The notes under the pieces: model-generated
The model's database searches: none
Told to the model about the DNA's origin: nothing
What the model saw: only the letters and a program-made list of their open reading frames with translations
Assembly: GCA_022828595.1 (NCBI GenBank)
Contig: JAKGHH010000005.1
Location: 24,378,193 to 24,442,192 of the forward strand
DNA length: 64,000 bases
Origin: Nelumbo lutea
Taxonomy: Eukaryota; Streptophyta; Magnoliopsida; Proteales; Nelumbonaceae
Reading direction: 5' to 3'
Program-made: the position numbers and the translations under genes
In this document: positions 1 through 11,932 of the stretch, piece after piece
Position numbering within the stretch: the stretch's first letter is position 1
Layout of the letters: each line of letters begins with the position of its first letter

Positions 1-471
1 ATAACCGACTAATTGTGGTTGCCACCTGGCCCATCTGATTATCCAAATGTTGAATACTAGCCCTTGCCTCTTGCTGAAAATATTTCATCTCCTGCTGAAA
101 TTGCAAAGTGTTAGTGACAAGAGATTTAACAATATCTTCTAAAGACATACCAGAATTAGAAGTTTGGCCTGGTTGTTGTCTAGGGGGTGTGGCTGATATT
201 GCTGGAAAGTTGGGCAGTGTTGTGGATTCCCATAGCTAAGATTGGGATGATCCCTCCATCCCAGATTATACGTGCTCGAATAGGGATCATACTTCCTCTA
301 CGGTTGCCCCGGAAAACCACTTGCCGCATTCACTTGCTCAATGGGCTCCTCTTGAAGAGTTGGGCACATTTTGGTTGGATGCCCTACTACCGAACATATC
401 CCACAAGCCTTCACCGTTTGCATATTACCTACAACCATGCCCAATTGGAATAGTTCACCGGTGACTTTGAA
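1..471 (-). pseudogene. Ty3/gypsy gag fragment with CCHC zinc knuckle
   Basis: Read on the minus strand, this is the C-terminal half of a plant gypsy gag, the capsid/nucleocapsid precursor that binds element RNA. A CX2CX4HX4C knuckle (CGICSVVGHPTKMC) lies near 362-404. It is followed by a linker with YDPYSSTYNLGWRDHPNL, typical of plant gypsy gags. Near the window edge is a coiled segment (SLEDIVKSL, QFQQEMKYFQQ, then DNQMGQVATTISRL), also usual in this family. One in-frame TAG near 315 and a frameshift near 150-180 break it. It runs off the left edge, so protease and pol would lie outside. Its orientation is opposite to the Gy-B 3' end at 1761-2329, so it belongs to a different element. Family assignment is firm; the exact lineage is not. 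Confidence 0.8.
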
Positions 472-720
472 TTGTTAGTCCCTAGCTCATGGCACCGGAA
501 CGAGACAGAGTGGTCCAAACAATCGTACAAACACATCAGCTCTCTGCCCTCCATGGCATCAAACACTCCATCCTTGGCCCTGGACACCAGCATAGGGGGA
601 CATAAACCCTTTCAACCATCAGCCATCTTGGTCACCTCATGCTCTGAGAGCATGTTCACAGTATCCACAACCCTCACAAAGTCGTCGAAGGAATACTCAG
701 ACTTTTTCTATGAATGGGGA
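472..720 (-). pseudogene. unrecognised protein-like stretch upstream of the gag remnant
   Basis: On the minus strand, one frame from about 697 to 430 reads as a plausible protein with a single TGA near 612. It contains YSFDDFVRVVDTVNMLSEHE and, further on, GRELMCLYDCLDH. Composition is like a soluble alpha-helical protein and unlike the adjacent low-complexity DNA. I do not recognise the family. It is not an obvious gag N-terminus, so it could be a captured host exon or a diverged element domain. Both ends fade without clear signals: an in-frame TAG lies just upstream near 708, and the frame merges into the gag remnant region near 430. Confidence 0.3.
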
Positions 721-820
721 GCCATTACCGAGAATGAACTACAAAAAGAAAACTAAAGGATAAAAGAACTTAGGAAGAGAAATGTAGATGAGCACAGAGA
801 ACACAATCAACTCAAAACAG

Positions 821-1760
821 AACTACAAGTAGAAAGCACAAACCACTCTCGAGCATTGCTCTCTTATAAAAACCTCACACAAGTTTGGAATTTCAATCTG
901 CACCATGGAAGATGAAGGAAAATGATTACCAATCTCAAGCCATCACTCAGGCAAAAAGAAAGTCAAAGAAAATTACAAACATACCCTTAGACAGGCTGGA
1001 CAATTGACACATTAATTTAAAAGAAATGCCAGGTTAGCAAACCGCCACTTCATACAAATTAACACCTAATCCCCGAGTCACTCACATGTCTATAGCACAT
1101 TAAAGTGAATCGACAGTAATGCGAGATACACGATGAAAACTACATCACACACATAATGGTCATATCGCTGCCACTGAACACCACATGAATGTGAAAAGCC
1201 CCTATGTCCTGCAACCACTTCACAGAGAGATCGAGTTGAAGTGAACAAAGCAACACATGATCATAGAGGGGCGCTGAATGCCCTATGCAGAACTACAAGT
1301 AGAAAGCACAAACCACTCTCGAGCATTGCTCTCTTATAAAAACCTCACACAAGTTTGGAATTTCAATCTGCACCATGGAAGATGAAGGAAAATGATTACC
1401 AATCTCAAGCCATCACTCAGGCAAAAAGAAAGTCAAAGAAAATTACAAACATACCCTTAGACAGGCTGGACAATTGACACATTAATTTAAAAGAAATGCC
1501 AGGTTAGCAAACCGCCACTTCATACAAATTAACACCTAATCCCCGAGTCACTCACATGTCTATAGCACATTAAAGTGAATCGACAGTAATGCGAGATACA
1601 CGATGAAAACTACATCACACACATAATGGTCATATCGCTGCCACTGAACACCACATGAATGTGAAAAGCCCCTATGTCCTGCAACCACTTCACAGAGAGA
1701 TCGAGTTGAAGTGAACAAAGCAACACATGATCATAGAGGGGCGCTGAATGCCCTATGCAG
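821..1760. repeat. exact 470-bp tandem duplication (two copies)
   Basis: Copy 1 is 821-1290 and copy 2 is 1291-1760. I compared them line by line and saw no difference. The trinucleotide CAG precedes copy 1 (818-820) and ends both copies (1288-1290, 1758-1760), which is a possible microhomology. The unit has no open frame of note and no LTR-like ends. Perfect identity beside strongly decayed sequence means either a very recent unequal exchange or replication slip, or an assembly artefact. Confidence 0.9.
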
Positions 1761-2329
1761 TAAGCAACCCATCCTTGTATTTCATGATAAAATATACTCT
1801 ACTTAAGACTAGGGTTGGAAATCAAAACCATGATACCAATTGTCTTTGGCAAAGCATTTTAAATTGAGAAACAGGGGGTGGACATCAAATTATAGGCTAG
1901 TAGTTGTCTTTTAACAAGCTACTTTCTATCAAGATGCAGGGGGCTGAGAACTTCACCAACCCGTACAGTACAAAACTGCCCCTCAATAAAAAGCACCCCA
2001 TCAAAAGACAGGGGGCTGAATTACAAAGAAAGCAAAGAGTTATCACAAAACAAACGGCTTTGTCTTTCACCCAAACAAGACTATTACATAGTAGTTCAAG
2101 AATGCTTATTAGTAAGCTCACACTTATCAAAAAGAAGGGAGGATAATAACTACCCAAAATAAAAAAAGAAATTCCTTATGTACACAGTCTACCATACATC
2201 CCAATCAAGAACATGAACAATCACCAGACCCAACACTACAAATGCAAAGAATCAAGGTGCCACAACACCTATGATATCATTCTCATCACTCTATCATCAA
2301 CCTCCAAAGCAAACCCAATGACAAAAATG
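1761..2329 (+). other. 3' non-coding tract of gypsy element Gy-B with repeated polypurine-like modules
   Basis: No credible coding. From 2230 to 2329 it resembles 30510-30612, the pre-LTR tract of Gy-A, including the AACCTCCAAAGCAAACCCAATGAC region. Degenerate modules of about 35 bp, ending in a purine run such as AGCAGGGGGCTGA, lie near 1914-1946, 1985-2019 and 2104-2144. A fourth follows at 20849-20884, directly before LTR-B. Gy-G inserted at 2329/2330 and separates this tract from its LTR. I infer that this is the 3' end of a + strand gypsy element whose body lies left of the window. Confidence 0.55.
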
Positions 2330-2334
2330 CTTAT

Positions 2335-2724
2335 TGATAACTTTGCATTTTAATGCCTTAAGGGCATCATTTCAGAGGTATTTTCGGCCTTAGAATAGTC
2401 AAAATATGCCCTTTTCCCAATTAAATGCTATGTTGTGGCCTCTGAGGGTTTTCATGGCTGAAATGCAGATTTTGGGAAGCCGGTGTGATGTCCAACTGAG
2501 AGAAGGGGGTGTTTTTATGAAAAACTGAAAACAGGAGGATGCCTCCTAGCTACTAAACCCAGTTTGGCACCCCTCCTACTATATTACCATGCTCCCCATG
2601 CCTTAGCAAACCCTAGTGCACCTTTTAACCCATTCTTTTCACTCTTAACAAACCCTAGCCACCCCTAACTACTAAATCCTCACATTCCAACCCTTCTAAT
2701 TTCCACCATCCATTCTAGGGCACT
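2335..2724 (+). repeat. Gy-G 5' LTR, first part
   Basis: It starts TGATAACTTTGC right after the CTTAT target copy and matches the start of the 3' LTR at 19617. It is cut at 2724 by Cop-1 and resumes at 14009. The uninterrupted target reads through at 20010-20030 in the 3' LTR, which confirms the junction. Confidence 0.9.
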
Positions 2725-3361
2725 TGTTAGATAGCGTATGCCCTTAGCTCCAATTAGAATGATGTACATTATGACATTTATTATAAATGAATAAAGTACA
2801 TATTTGATTCATGTTACTATGGTGTGTTTCTATGTAATATCCTTAAACTTGACACTTTAGAGACTCATGTTAGTTTAGAATCTTCACAGCCGTTGGATAG
2901 ATCTGGGGAGATTTATCCTACCAAGGCTGACACTGATGTGCCACCAAGTTGGTTGGGGTGGCTTGTCTCAACTACCAGGGTGAGACCTGAGGTACATGTA
3001 GTGTGGATTTTCTTGAAACCCTGAACCGGACCAAAATTCCAGTATTACCTTGGACCTTGGAGATAGATGGGCAAAACTAGAATGTTACACCTTATCCCTA
3101 GACTCAATTATGATACTACACTAGGTGTCAGATTGGGCTGTCTTTGATATGTCAAACAGTGAGATCCTTAGAGGGGGTCAAAACCTAGCTATGTTGGGAC
3201 AGTCCGAGAATTCATCTGAGTAGGTGATCATAGTGATAGGATCATCCTCTTTGCCAGACAAAGTGAATGATCGGGGATGCACTCTCTCTAATGGAAACCA
3301 AAATTGCTGGCAATCGATTTCAACCGTTGAAATTTGTCTTGCAAAATATATTTAAATAGAG

Positions 3362-3367
<6 letters not shown>

Positions 3368-3405
<38 letters not shown>
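3368..3405. repeat. (AT)n microsatellite in Cop-1 5' LTR
   Basis: About 19 AT units. The same position is also a TA tract in the other copies of this LTR: 12569-12608, 43151-43168 and 50611-50632, with only a short remnant in Cop-2. Confidence 0.95.
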
Positions 3406-3409
<4 letters not shown>

Positions 3410-4117
3410 TATGATTTCAAAATGTTTGCAAAATGTTTTAATTCTCGAGATCCATGTGAGTAGAGAGTGCAGCACTATGCCTTGCAACCGAGGGAGAGGT
3501 CCTCTCTTGTCAGGTAGTGTTTGACATTATAGGCTAAGAGGTTAAGTGAAAGACCATTGAGGGTAATACCTAATGGGCTAATCTTGCATTTGCCCACAGT
3601 CCTTGGGTTTTTATAAGGTGGCTTGACCTGAGGAACATTTAGTGTAAATGTTGGGGCCATGGTGATGGACTCAGGGGTTCACTGTCTCCTACAGTGAATT
3701 CGGCCAGGCCTTGTAATAGAGGCTGGGCTGAACCCACGTGGTTGATGTGTAGATCAATGTTTGGGTCCCACACCATACAAGGATAACCAACTAGGCAGCA
3801 TATTAAGAGGATAATTGAGCATATAGACTTAATGGGCCTAAAGCCCAATTCGAACTAGTTTAATAAGATTAATTAAAAGAGGGTGGTTCTGGGATTTAGA
3901 TCAATAGATAGGATAAGGGATTATTCCTATCCACTCAAAGAGTCCAAATCCAAATAAAGATTTGGATCAGGAAACTCCTATATAGATTAGGAAGGCTTAT
4001 CTTTATCTGTTGATAAGATAAGGGACTATCCTTATCACTTGAAAGAGAGTCTAGATCCAAATATAAGATTTGGATTAGGAAACTCCTAATGGGATTAGGA
4101 GAACCTCTCTTTAAGGC

Positions 4118-4125
4118 TATAAATA
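4118..4125 (+). promoter_or_regulatory. TATA box of Cop-1 5' LTR
   Basis: TATAAATA in the context AAGGCTATAAATAGAAG, about 550 bp before the LTR end. The same box is present in the Cop-1 3' LTR at 13451-13458. The equivalent spots in the Cop-2 and Cop-3 LTRs lack a clear TATA box. Confidence 0.6.
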
Positions 4126-4678
4126 GAAGAGCAGGGTGAACCTCCAAATCATCCAACAGTGTGCTGAATTACAGAGAGAGACAGCACAGTTTGAATGCAC
4201 TATCTTCTGTTGTTATTCTTTCCTGCTCTTGCCGCCCTACCCAGTTCAATTTTTACTAGTGGGAGTGATCAAAAACAATTCTTGATATTGCCTTTCGCTA
4301 GAAAAAGAAATCTGAAGTTGTGCTTCACCATCCCTCCATCATATTCTTGCTGAAGAATTTGGTTCTTGCTGAAGAATCGTCCTTTTGATTATGCTTCACT
4401 TCACACCATGTCATCTTCGGCGGAAGCAATCTTTGGTCTTCTCCTTTGGCTTGAACACATTCATTAGGGGTTTATTATTACTCCGTATTAGGTATATCCC
4501 TTTACTCCCTTTTGGTTTCAGATCTGGTCCAGTTGGGTTTCAAGATTGATCCTTGAAAATGCAATTTTCTAAAATAGGGAATGCAATTCCTACATGGGAG
4601 AGAGAGAAATTTTTGAAATTTCGCCCAACCTTCCAATAGGGTTCAGCTATCCATATGATGGATCTCTCATCCCTTCAG

Positions 4679-4691
4679 TGGTATCAGAGCC
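4679..4691 (+). other. Cop-1 primer-binding site (initiator tRNA-Met)
   Basis: TGGTATCAGAGCC lies one base after the LTR end. It complements the 3' end of plant initiator tRNA-Met, the usual copia primer. Confidence 0.92.
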
Positions 4692-6455
4692 AGCTTCAAA
4701 TCTTGAACCAAAATTAATCCAAATCTAGATCTGCGCAAATGAGCAGAAGGTGTTCTACCTGATTTGCGCAATTAACATTTTTCTAGGAAATCGTATCCTA
4801 TTTTTTGGGCAATTGATCTGAAATTAAATATTTTCAAATTTGATTTATATTTAGAATTGTTCTATATATATTTTTTTTTATTTTTGGGTTGTTCGTACAG
4901 TGGATATCGAATTCTTTAATGGCGCAAGAAATCTGTGCACTCGTTGTTCTTTTCATTCTTGGTCTATACTTAATTATTTTTAATTTTTAGATGGAATGTA
5001 TAGGAATTCAATTCTGATGTAATATTAAAAGAAAATAGGTTTTCTATTTTATTTCATTCGAAGATGAAGCAAAAAGCAGAGGAGAGATTTTCATAGATTT
5101 GGGTTAAGCCATCTGTGATTTATAGTCTTGGAAACTGCATACTGTGATCTAATCTTTCTATTGCAGGTTAGCAGTCTTACAAACAGCCCTCCTACTAATT
5201 CTTAATTGTCTTGTATCAGTTAATTAATTTCAGATCATCATTCTTGAATTAAAAATCAAACCCTATACCCATTCGAACCAGATTAGACCAAACTGGTTGG
5301 ACCAAATCTGTGGTTCGATGGAGGTTGTTCTCAGCCCTAAATTTTCATATTTGGGTCCAGGTGTTGATGATTAATTGCAAGATGCAATTTGGCCCACATC
5401 TGTAAAACCCAGTTTTAATCTGTTAAAATTGCTTTAGTCCATTTCAACATAAAAGCTATATGGGCCGAACTGCTCTTTGCAATTCAGCCCATATACCTAG
5501 ATAATATTAATCAGTAATATTATGATTTTATATGGGCATTAATTATGGGTTTTACATTTATTTAATTGATTGGATCAATTATGATTTTCATGCATGTGAT
5601 GTATGGATGTGTGATGTGCAATGTTCATGGGCCATAAGTACTTGGCCCATGCTGATTCGATAGTGGCTCTTGCGCACACCATGGCTGAATACACATTATT
5701 GCCATGGTGTCCTTAAGATCATTAGATGATCTCCCTTTGTGGTGGGCCCCACACCAGCTTCCTCCCCAAGAGGAACCGTATGGAACCCTAGCTGTTTAGG
5801 GCCCATCTAAATCTGGCTTTATGAATGCCAGTGGACACTTTAGTTTGACCTAGATTAAAATAGGGCATAATATTTCATTCCCTCCACTAAAATATGAGTG
5901 AATGTGATAAGGAGATTCATGTGATGAACTCTCTAAAGGCCTTCCATCATTAACATGAAGATGGGTCCTTCTATAATGAGGAAATGCACTATAAAATTGG
6001 GCTATATATTTGCTGCTAGATCTGTTGAATTGTTTCATAAGATGATAGGGGCGTATAGACCGATGTGGGAGGGACCTATCCTAAAATGGAAGACTCTCTC
6101 ATGGTACCTTGGTGTTTATGAATATGATGGGTAAGCACTCACTGGACAAAAAGATTTAACCTAAAATGGCAATGAACCTTATCTGACAGAGGCCAGAGGG
6201 AAAGCTCATAAGATGAGTGGATATGATCCTTCATAGAAGGTGGTGGGGTTATGCAGCTGAAACAATTGGCTCCATGCACCTTATGTGATTTCCCACATTT
6301 CTAGAGACATAATTCATAGTCTTCGTCACTGAGATAGGAGGGAAATCTCATAGATGAACAAATGAAAATGGAACATAGATTAGAAGCCATATCTATGTAG
6401 ATAACATGAATCAAATAAGGTTGTGGATTAATATTTGCTCTGCCCTTGATCAGGA
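4692..6455 (+). other. Cop-1 long 5' leader
   Basis: About 1.76 kb between PBS and gag ATG without coding capacity. Cop-2 (32670-34416) and Cop-3 (47618-49285) have clearly homologous leaders. A short inverted repeat, ATAGAT to ATCTAT, lies about 50-90 bp before the gag ATG. A pyrimidine-rich stretch ending in CAG lies directly before the ATG. Confidence 0.8.
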
Positions 6456-9400
6456 ATGGCAAACGGTCAATTCGCTAAACTATTGGATGACAACAAGCTT
6501 AAGGGCCCAAATAACGTTGACTGGTATCTTAACCTTATGCTAGTCCTTACATCCGAGGAACTGGACAAGGTAGCTAAAAGCCCTGCTCCGGAACATCCAG
6601 GTGATAGGGTTTCTGAGGCCTGCAAGAGGGATTATCAAGAATGGAAGGAGAAAAATTCTCTTGCCCGATGCTATATCATAGCCTCCTTAGATAATTAGAT
6701 ACAGTAACAATTCGATCAAATTGAATTGTCCAATGATATATTGGATAGTCTAAAGACAACGTATAAGTAGCAAAATCGTTATACTCGTCAGAAGGTCCTG
6801 AAACAGTTCATGACCACACAAATGTCCAAGAACCAACTAGTTCATGACCATTGTCTTAAGATGATGGGATACATCAATGAACTAGAGGCTCTTGGATTTA
6901 GGATAGATCATGTCACCAAGGTTGATGCCTTCTTGAACTCTTTGCCTCCTTCCCTCAATCAGTCCATCATGAACTATAACATGTACAAGCTAAATGTTAG
7001 CATCTAGGAACTTGGGAAAATGTTGTAGAGGGCTAAGAAACTAATAAAGAAGGATGAGCCCATTGCCATGCTTGTTGAAGGTGGAAAATCGGGCAAAAAG
7101 AAGATGAAGGCAAAGAAAAAGCCTTAGAAGAAAATTTGCAAGCCCAAAAGGTAGAGGAAAGACAAAGCATCAGATGCTTGTCACTTCTACAAGCAAGCCG
7201 GCCACTGGAAGAGGAACTGTCCTCAGTACCTGGAGACCAAGAAACAAGATAATTTTGAATCCTTTGTCATAGAAACCAATATGTTAGTAACTTTTGTTGC
7301 CTAATGTATTGACTCCGGGGCTTCTACCCATGCATGTAATACATTGTAGGGGTTCAGGATAAGCGGAAGACTGAGTGATGGAGAGGTGATTCTTTACTTG
7401 GGGACTTTTACAAATGTTGCAGCTATAGCCATAGGGACTATAGAATTGTAATTCAGAGAATGATCAATTACATTAAAAGATTGTCTTTATGTACCCAATT
7501 TGAGAAGAAATTTGATTTCTATATCAAAACTATGTGCGGATGGATATTCTGTTCTCTTTAATAATATGATTATTATCAAAAGAAATAACAAATTCCTCAC
7601 ATACAGAGAACTTGAGAATGGTCTCTATGTTCTCCATCCTTATCTAGAAACAAAGATAACCAAAACTACGTCGGATAATAACCCCAAAAAAAGAACTCGT
7701 GATATAGTTAATCCCACGTACCTGTGGCATTACAGACTTGGCCATATTAACATGGATCGCATCACAAGGTTGGTAAAGGATGGTCCTTTGGATTTTCTAA
7801 CCGTAGAAAATCTTCCAACTTGTGAACCTTGCCATCAGGGTAAGATGACGAAATGGCCATTTAACGGTAAGCCTGAAAGATCAACAGGCACACTTGACCT
7901 TATACATACTGATGTATGTTGTTCCATGGATGTTAGGACACGTAACCAGCTGATGTGTGGCTCATTGTGACACTAGCAAGTGCACTAGCCGTTCAAGTAA
8001 TAAAGTAGTGAGTGAAGTATCGTTCCCACGAGGATTTAGGAAACAATTACCAATACTAAATTGAGCACTTCTTATTTGATCAACAAATAAATCAAAACTT
8101 TAATGAAAGCTAAAAAATCCTAAATTAAAATCTATCTAAATCATTGGCCCAATTGCCTTCAAATCAGGTTAGAAGAGTAAGCAGTAAATGTCAATCTCAG
8201 AATTCAGCAATCTATCAATTTGGATCATTCGAATAAATCATGATTGAGCCTTGGTTTGGTGAAACCCCAAGGTCATGAACAGCCTCTCTCAAGCGCATGT
8301 TCATCCTATGCATGAGTGACGGTTCTTCTATCTCTAGCAAGAATCTAATCCCCATGCATGCATTTCTTCAAACACTTCTAAGGCATCAATTCAAATCTGA
8401 ATTGATCACCAACTGAATTGTGCAAGTTATCTCTAACCTTGCACTCAATTCAGTTCTTGAATAGTAGATCTGAATTCCTAGAGTCTCTCTCAAGCACTCT
8501 AGGAATTCCAAGCTGTAGATTAATTCGGCCAATCTGAAAATTGCAGATCTGAATTCTCTTTCAAGCAATTCAGATCTTGCAATCTCAGATCTGAGAATTC
8601 AGATCTGAGTTTTGAAGGTTAGTTGGCCGAATTACTCTACAATAACACCCTTATTCAAGAAACTTCAAGTACAATTCATGACCATTTGAATGAATCAAAA
8701 AGAATTAGATTGCTGAACTGAAATTTTACAAGCTGAAATACATCAAGGAAGAATGGAAACAAGGAGAAAGAAGAAAGAAAATATAACAAAGAAACTGAAT
8801 TCAAATCAAAAGAGAATGAAACTACAAATGATTTATTACAAAAGATCTTTGAATCACAAACCCTCAATTCGAACTCACCTTCTTCTTCTAGCTTGCTTGT
8901 CTTGAACTTCCTTCAGCCCTTCTTCTTCTTCTTCCTTGCGCCTAGCCTTCTTCTCTTCTCTTCTCTCAAGGTGGCCGAACCTCTAAGAGTGGGAGAGCCT
9001 TCCTCTCAAGCAATTGAACACCTCTCCCCCCTCCTAGAGGCCTCCTTATATAGTTTTTCAAGGGGGCTCTTGCCCCTTCTTGAAGTCTCTAGAATTGGGT
9101 GTATTACACCCCTCATGAACCTTCTAGAGTGCTCCCTCCTTCTCTTCAAGAAACATCTAGGAGTTGCCGCCCCTAGCTCCCTTTGGGCTGCTATTTGGGC
9201 TACAACTTAGCTTGCTTTTGAGCTCATGTGGGCTACACTCTAGGCTGTTATTTGGGCTAAAAATGGGCTGGGCCGAAATTTCCTTCTTGCTAGGCTTCTT
9301 CCCTTGGGTTTTCCAAAGAGTTAGCTTGCACTACTTGGGCCGAATGAAACTCCCTTGCTCTCATGGCTGGGCCGGACTGAACTTGATAAATTTTGGTCTT

Positions 9401-11919
9401 TCTTTTCTTGCTTTTGCCTTCTTTTTGTTGATTTGGCTCCCCCTGAAATCTTTCTTGCAATCAAGCTAAAATAGGGCAAAATCTAATTAAACCAGCATAA
9501 AATTTCATGCAAAAACCTCATAAAATATAGATAAATTGTAGGTTCATCACCAGCATGTTTATTTCATAACATTTACTGATGATTACTCGTGATATGGTTA
9601 TGTGTACCTAATGAGACATAAGTCTGAATCTTTTGAAAAGTTCAAAGAATTCAGACATGAAGTCGAGAAACAATTTAGGAGAGAAATTAAGACCCTTCGA
9701 TCAGATCGAGGTGGCGGGTATCTCTCTGACGAATTCAGGGACTACTTAAAGGACAATGGGATAATATCACAACTAGCTCCTCCTGCTACACCACAGTTAA
9801 ATAGTGTCAGAAAGGAGGAACTGGACTTTATTGGATATGGTCTGATCGCTTCTCGTACACTCAGAGCTATCCACATCCTTTTGGGGTTAGTCATTAGAGA
9901 CTGCGATATACGTGCTAAACCGGGTTCCAACCAAATCTGTTCCGAAGACTCCTTATGAGCTTTGGATCGATAAGAAACCAAGTTTAAGACACTTGAAGAT
10001 TTGGGGTTGTCCGCATATGTTAAAAGAACAAGTGCTGAGAAATTGGAATCCAAGACCAGTCGTTGCCTATTTATAGATTACCCAAAAGGCTATGTAGGGT
10101 ATTTATTCTATAACCTAGGAGAACAGAAGGTGTTCTATAGTCGAAATCCCCATTTCTTAGAAGATGACTATGTCCTAAACAATCATTGTCAATAAGTTAT
10201 TCTTGATGAGGAGAGCTCAGGAGTAGTGGGAGATGTCCCACAAGCTCTAGTTAATAACCAACCTAGGAGATCTACCTTGGATTCCAGGCCTCCAGTTCAT
10301 TACGGCTATGACCAAGAAAGTTACTTGGTGGAAGCCACGACCAGTGAGGAAGATCCCGTGATTTATATGGAAGCTATATTGGACATAGATTTCTTGAAGA
10401 TGATAGATGCCATGAGAGCAGAGATGGACTCAATGGAGACCAATGGAGTCTAGACTCTAGTAGATCCGTCCCTTGGGATAAAATTAATTGGTTGCAAATG
10501 GATCTATAAGAGGAATAAGGGCCCCAATGGTAAGGTTGAAACCTGCAAGGCTCATCTTGTGGCGAAAGGGTACACTCAGAAAGAAGGAATCGATTATGAG
10601 GAAACCTCTTGGCCCATGGCCATGCTTAAATCCATTAGGATCCTATTAGCTGCAGCAACATACTATGACTACGAGATTTGGCAAATGGATGTCAAAACCG
10701 CATTCCTGAATGAAGATCTTACTGAAGACATCTATATGCAGCAACCATAAGGTTTCATACCTGCAGGTCAAGAACACATGGTCTGTAAACTAAAGCGATC
10801 CATTAATGGAGTTAAGAAAGCTTCTAGGAGTTGGAACATCTGGTTTGTCTCTATCGCCAAACAGTTTGACTTTGAGCAAAATCTGGATGAATCCTGTGTC
10901 TATAGGAAAACTAGTGGTGATAAGGTTACATTCTTGGTTTTATATGTAGGTGACATTCTAATCATTAGGAATGATGTAGGAATGTTAATTACGGTGAAAG
11001 TAAGGCTTTCATAACAATTCTCCATGAAAGATCTTGGAGAAGCCTCCTCCATTTTGGGTCTTCAACTCTATAGAGATAGATCGAAGAGGATAATAGGATT
11101 ATCCTAATCTACCCACATTGACAAGGATATAGCATAAAGAACTCCAAGAAAGGAAATGTTTCTTTCAGGCATGGAGTCACTCTCTCCAAGGGTATGTCTC
11201 CCAAGACTTTTGAAGAGATTGAGGGCATGAAAGAAGTTCCCTATACCTCAGCCATAGGGAGCATCATGTATGCCATGCTATGCACTCGTCCTGACATTTC
11301 TCAGGCAGTGAGTGTGCTAAGCAGATACCAAACTAACCTAGGGCAGGAGCATTGGACCACTGTGAAAAACATACTAAAATACCTTCGAAGGACAAAAGAA
11401 TTTTGTCTAGTATTCGATGGTTGTTTACTACAGATCTAGGGGTATACTGATGCCGATTTTCAATCAGATCCAGATGATAGAAAGTCTACATTTGGTTATA
11501 TCTTCATGATAGGATCATGTGTTGTTTGTTGGAAAAGCAGCAAACAGGGGTTCACGATGGATTCCACAATAGAAGTTGAAAAAATTACCATAAGTGAAGC
11601 TGCCAAAGAAGTCGTTTGGATAAAGAAGTTCATTCAAGAATTGGGAGTAGTTCCGTCCAACACATAACCCATTCCATTGTTACGTGACAACACTAGAGCC
11701 ATTGTTCAAGCTAAGGATCTACGAGCCCACTCGAAGTCGAAGCACATCGAGAGGAAGTACCATGTACTGCTGGAGATAGTTGGAAGAGGGGAAGTCCTGA
11801 TTCAAAAGGTAGCATCAACGGAAAATGTAGCAGACCCATTGACTAAGCCATTGACACAAAAAGTGTTTGACAAACACGTGAAAAGCATGGGACGCCAGAT
11901 TATACCCAATTGGACCTAA
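6456..11919 (+). pseudogene. Cop-1 gag-pol remnant (copia)
   Basis: Domain order is gag, zinc knuckle, protease, integrase, reverse transcriptase, RNase H, the copia order. The start is set by [17 protein letters not shown], shared with Cop-2 and Cop-3. Gag is cut by TAG/TAA codons near 6696, 6768 and 7005. The knuckle near 7180-7220 reads CHFYKQAGHW, so its second Cys is lost. The protease motif [11 protein letters not shown] is still visible near 7306. Integrase zinc-binding (HYRLGH, CEPC) lies near 7730-7835. The solo LTR-D at 7951-9549 splits the integrase, which resumes near 9555 and keeps LRSDRGGG near 9695. RT starts near 10560, but YVDD has become YVGD at 10945-10956, so it is catalytically dead. 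The last codon before TAA 11917-11919 encodes the family C-terminus NWT. Confidence 0.9.
7951..9549 (-). mobile_element. solo LTR of gypsy family D (copy D1) inside Cop-1 integrase
   Basis: It is flanked by a perfect 5-bp target duplication, CCAGC (7946-7950 and 9550-9554). On the minus strand it begins TGATGAACC and ends ACACATCA. A minus-strand TATA motif (TATATAAG, at 9045-9052) and a U5-like CCTCGTGGGAACGATACTTC segment before the 3' end set the orientation. It is about 99% identical by eye to the copy at 59603-61200. No internal element sequence is present, so it is a solo LTR from LTR-LTR recombination. Open stretches such as 8893-9210 are not genes. Confidence 0.9.
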
Positions 11920-11932
11920 GTGCAAGTGAGAG

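Larger units (their letters stand above)
2725..4677 (+). repeat. Cop-1 5' LTR
   Basis: It begins TGTTAGATAG and ends CCCTTCA, directly followed by the PBS. Its 1,953 bp is long for a copia LTR but matches the LTRs of Cop-2 and Cop-3. A TATAAATA box lies at 4118-4125 and a TA microsatellite at 3368-3405. Confidence 0.92.

Noticed and set aside
1897..2157. overlapping open stretches on both strands
   Set aside because: Lie in the repeated polypurine-module tract; no family resemblance.
8893..9210. 105-codon open stretch, also at 60545-60862
   Set aside because: Inside the two near-identical solo LTR-D copies; conservation reflects recent duplication, not selection. Leucine/phenylalanine-rich with no recognisable domain.
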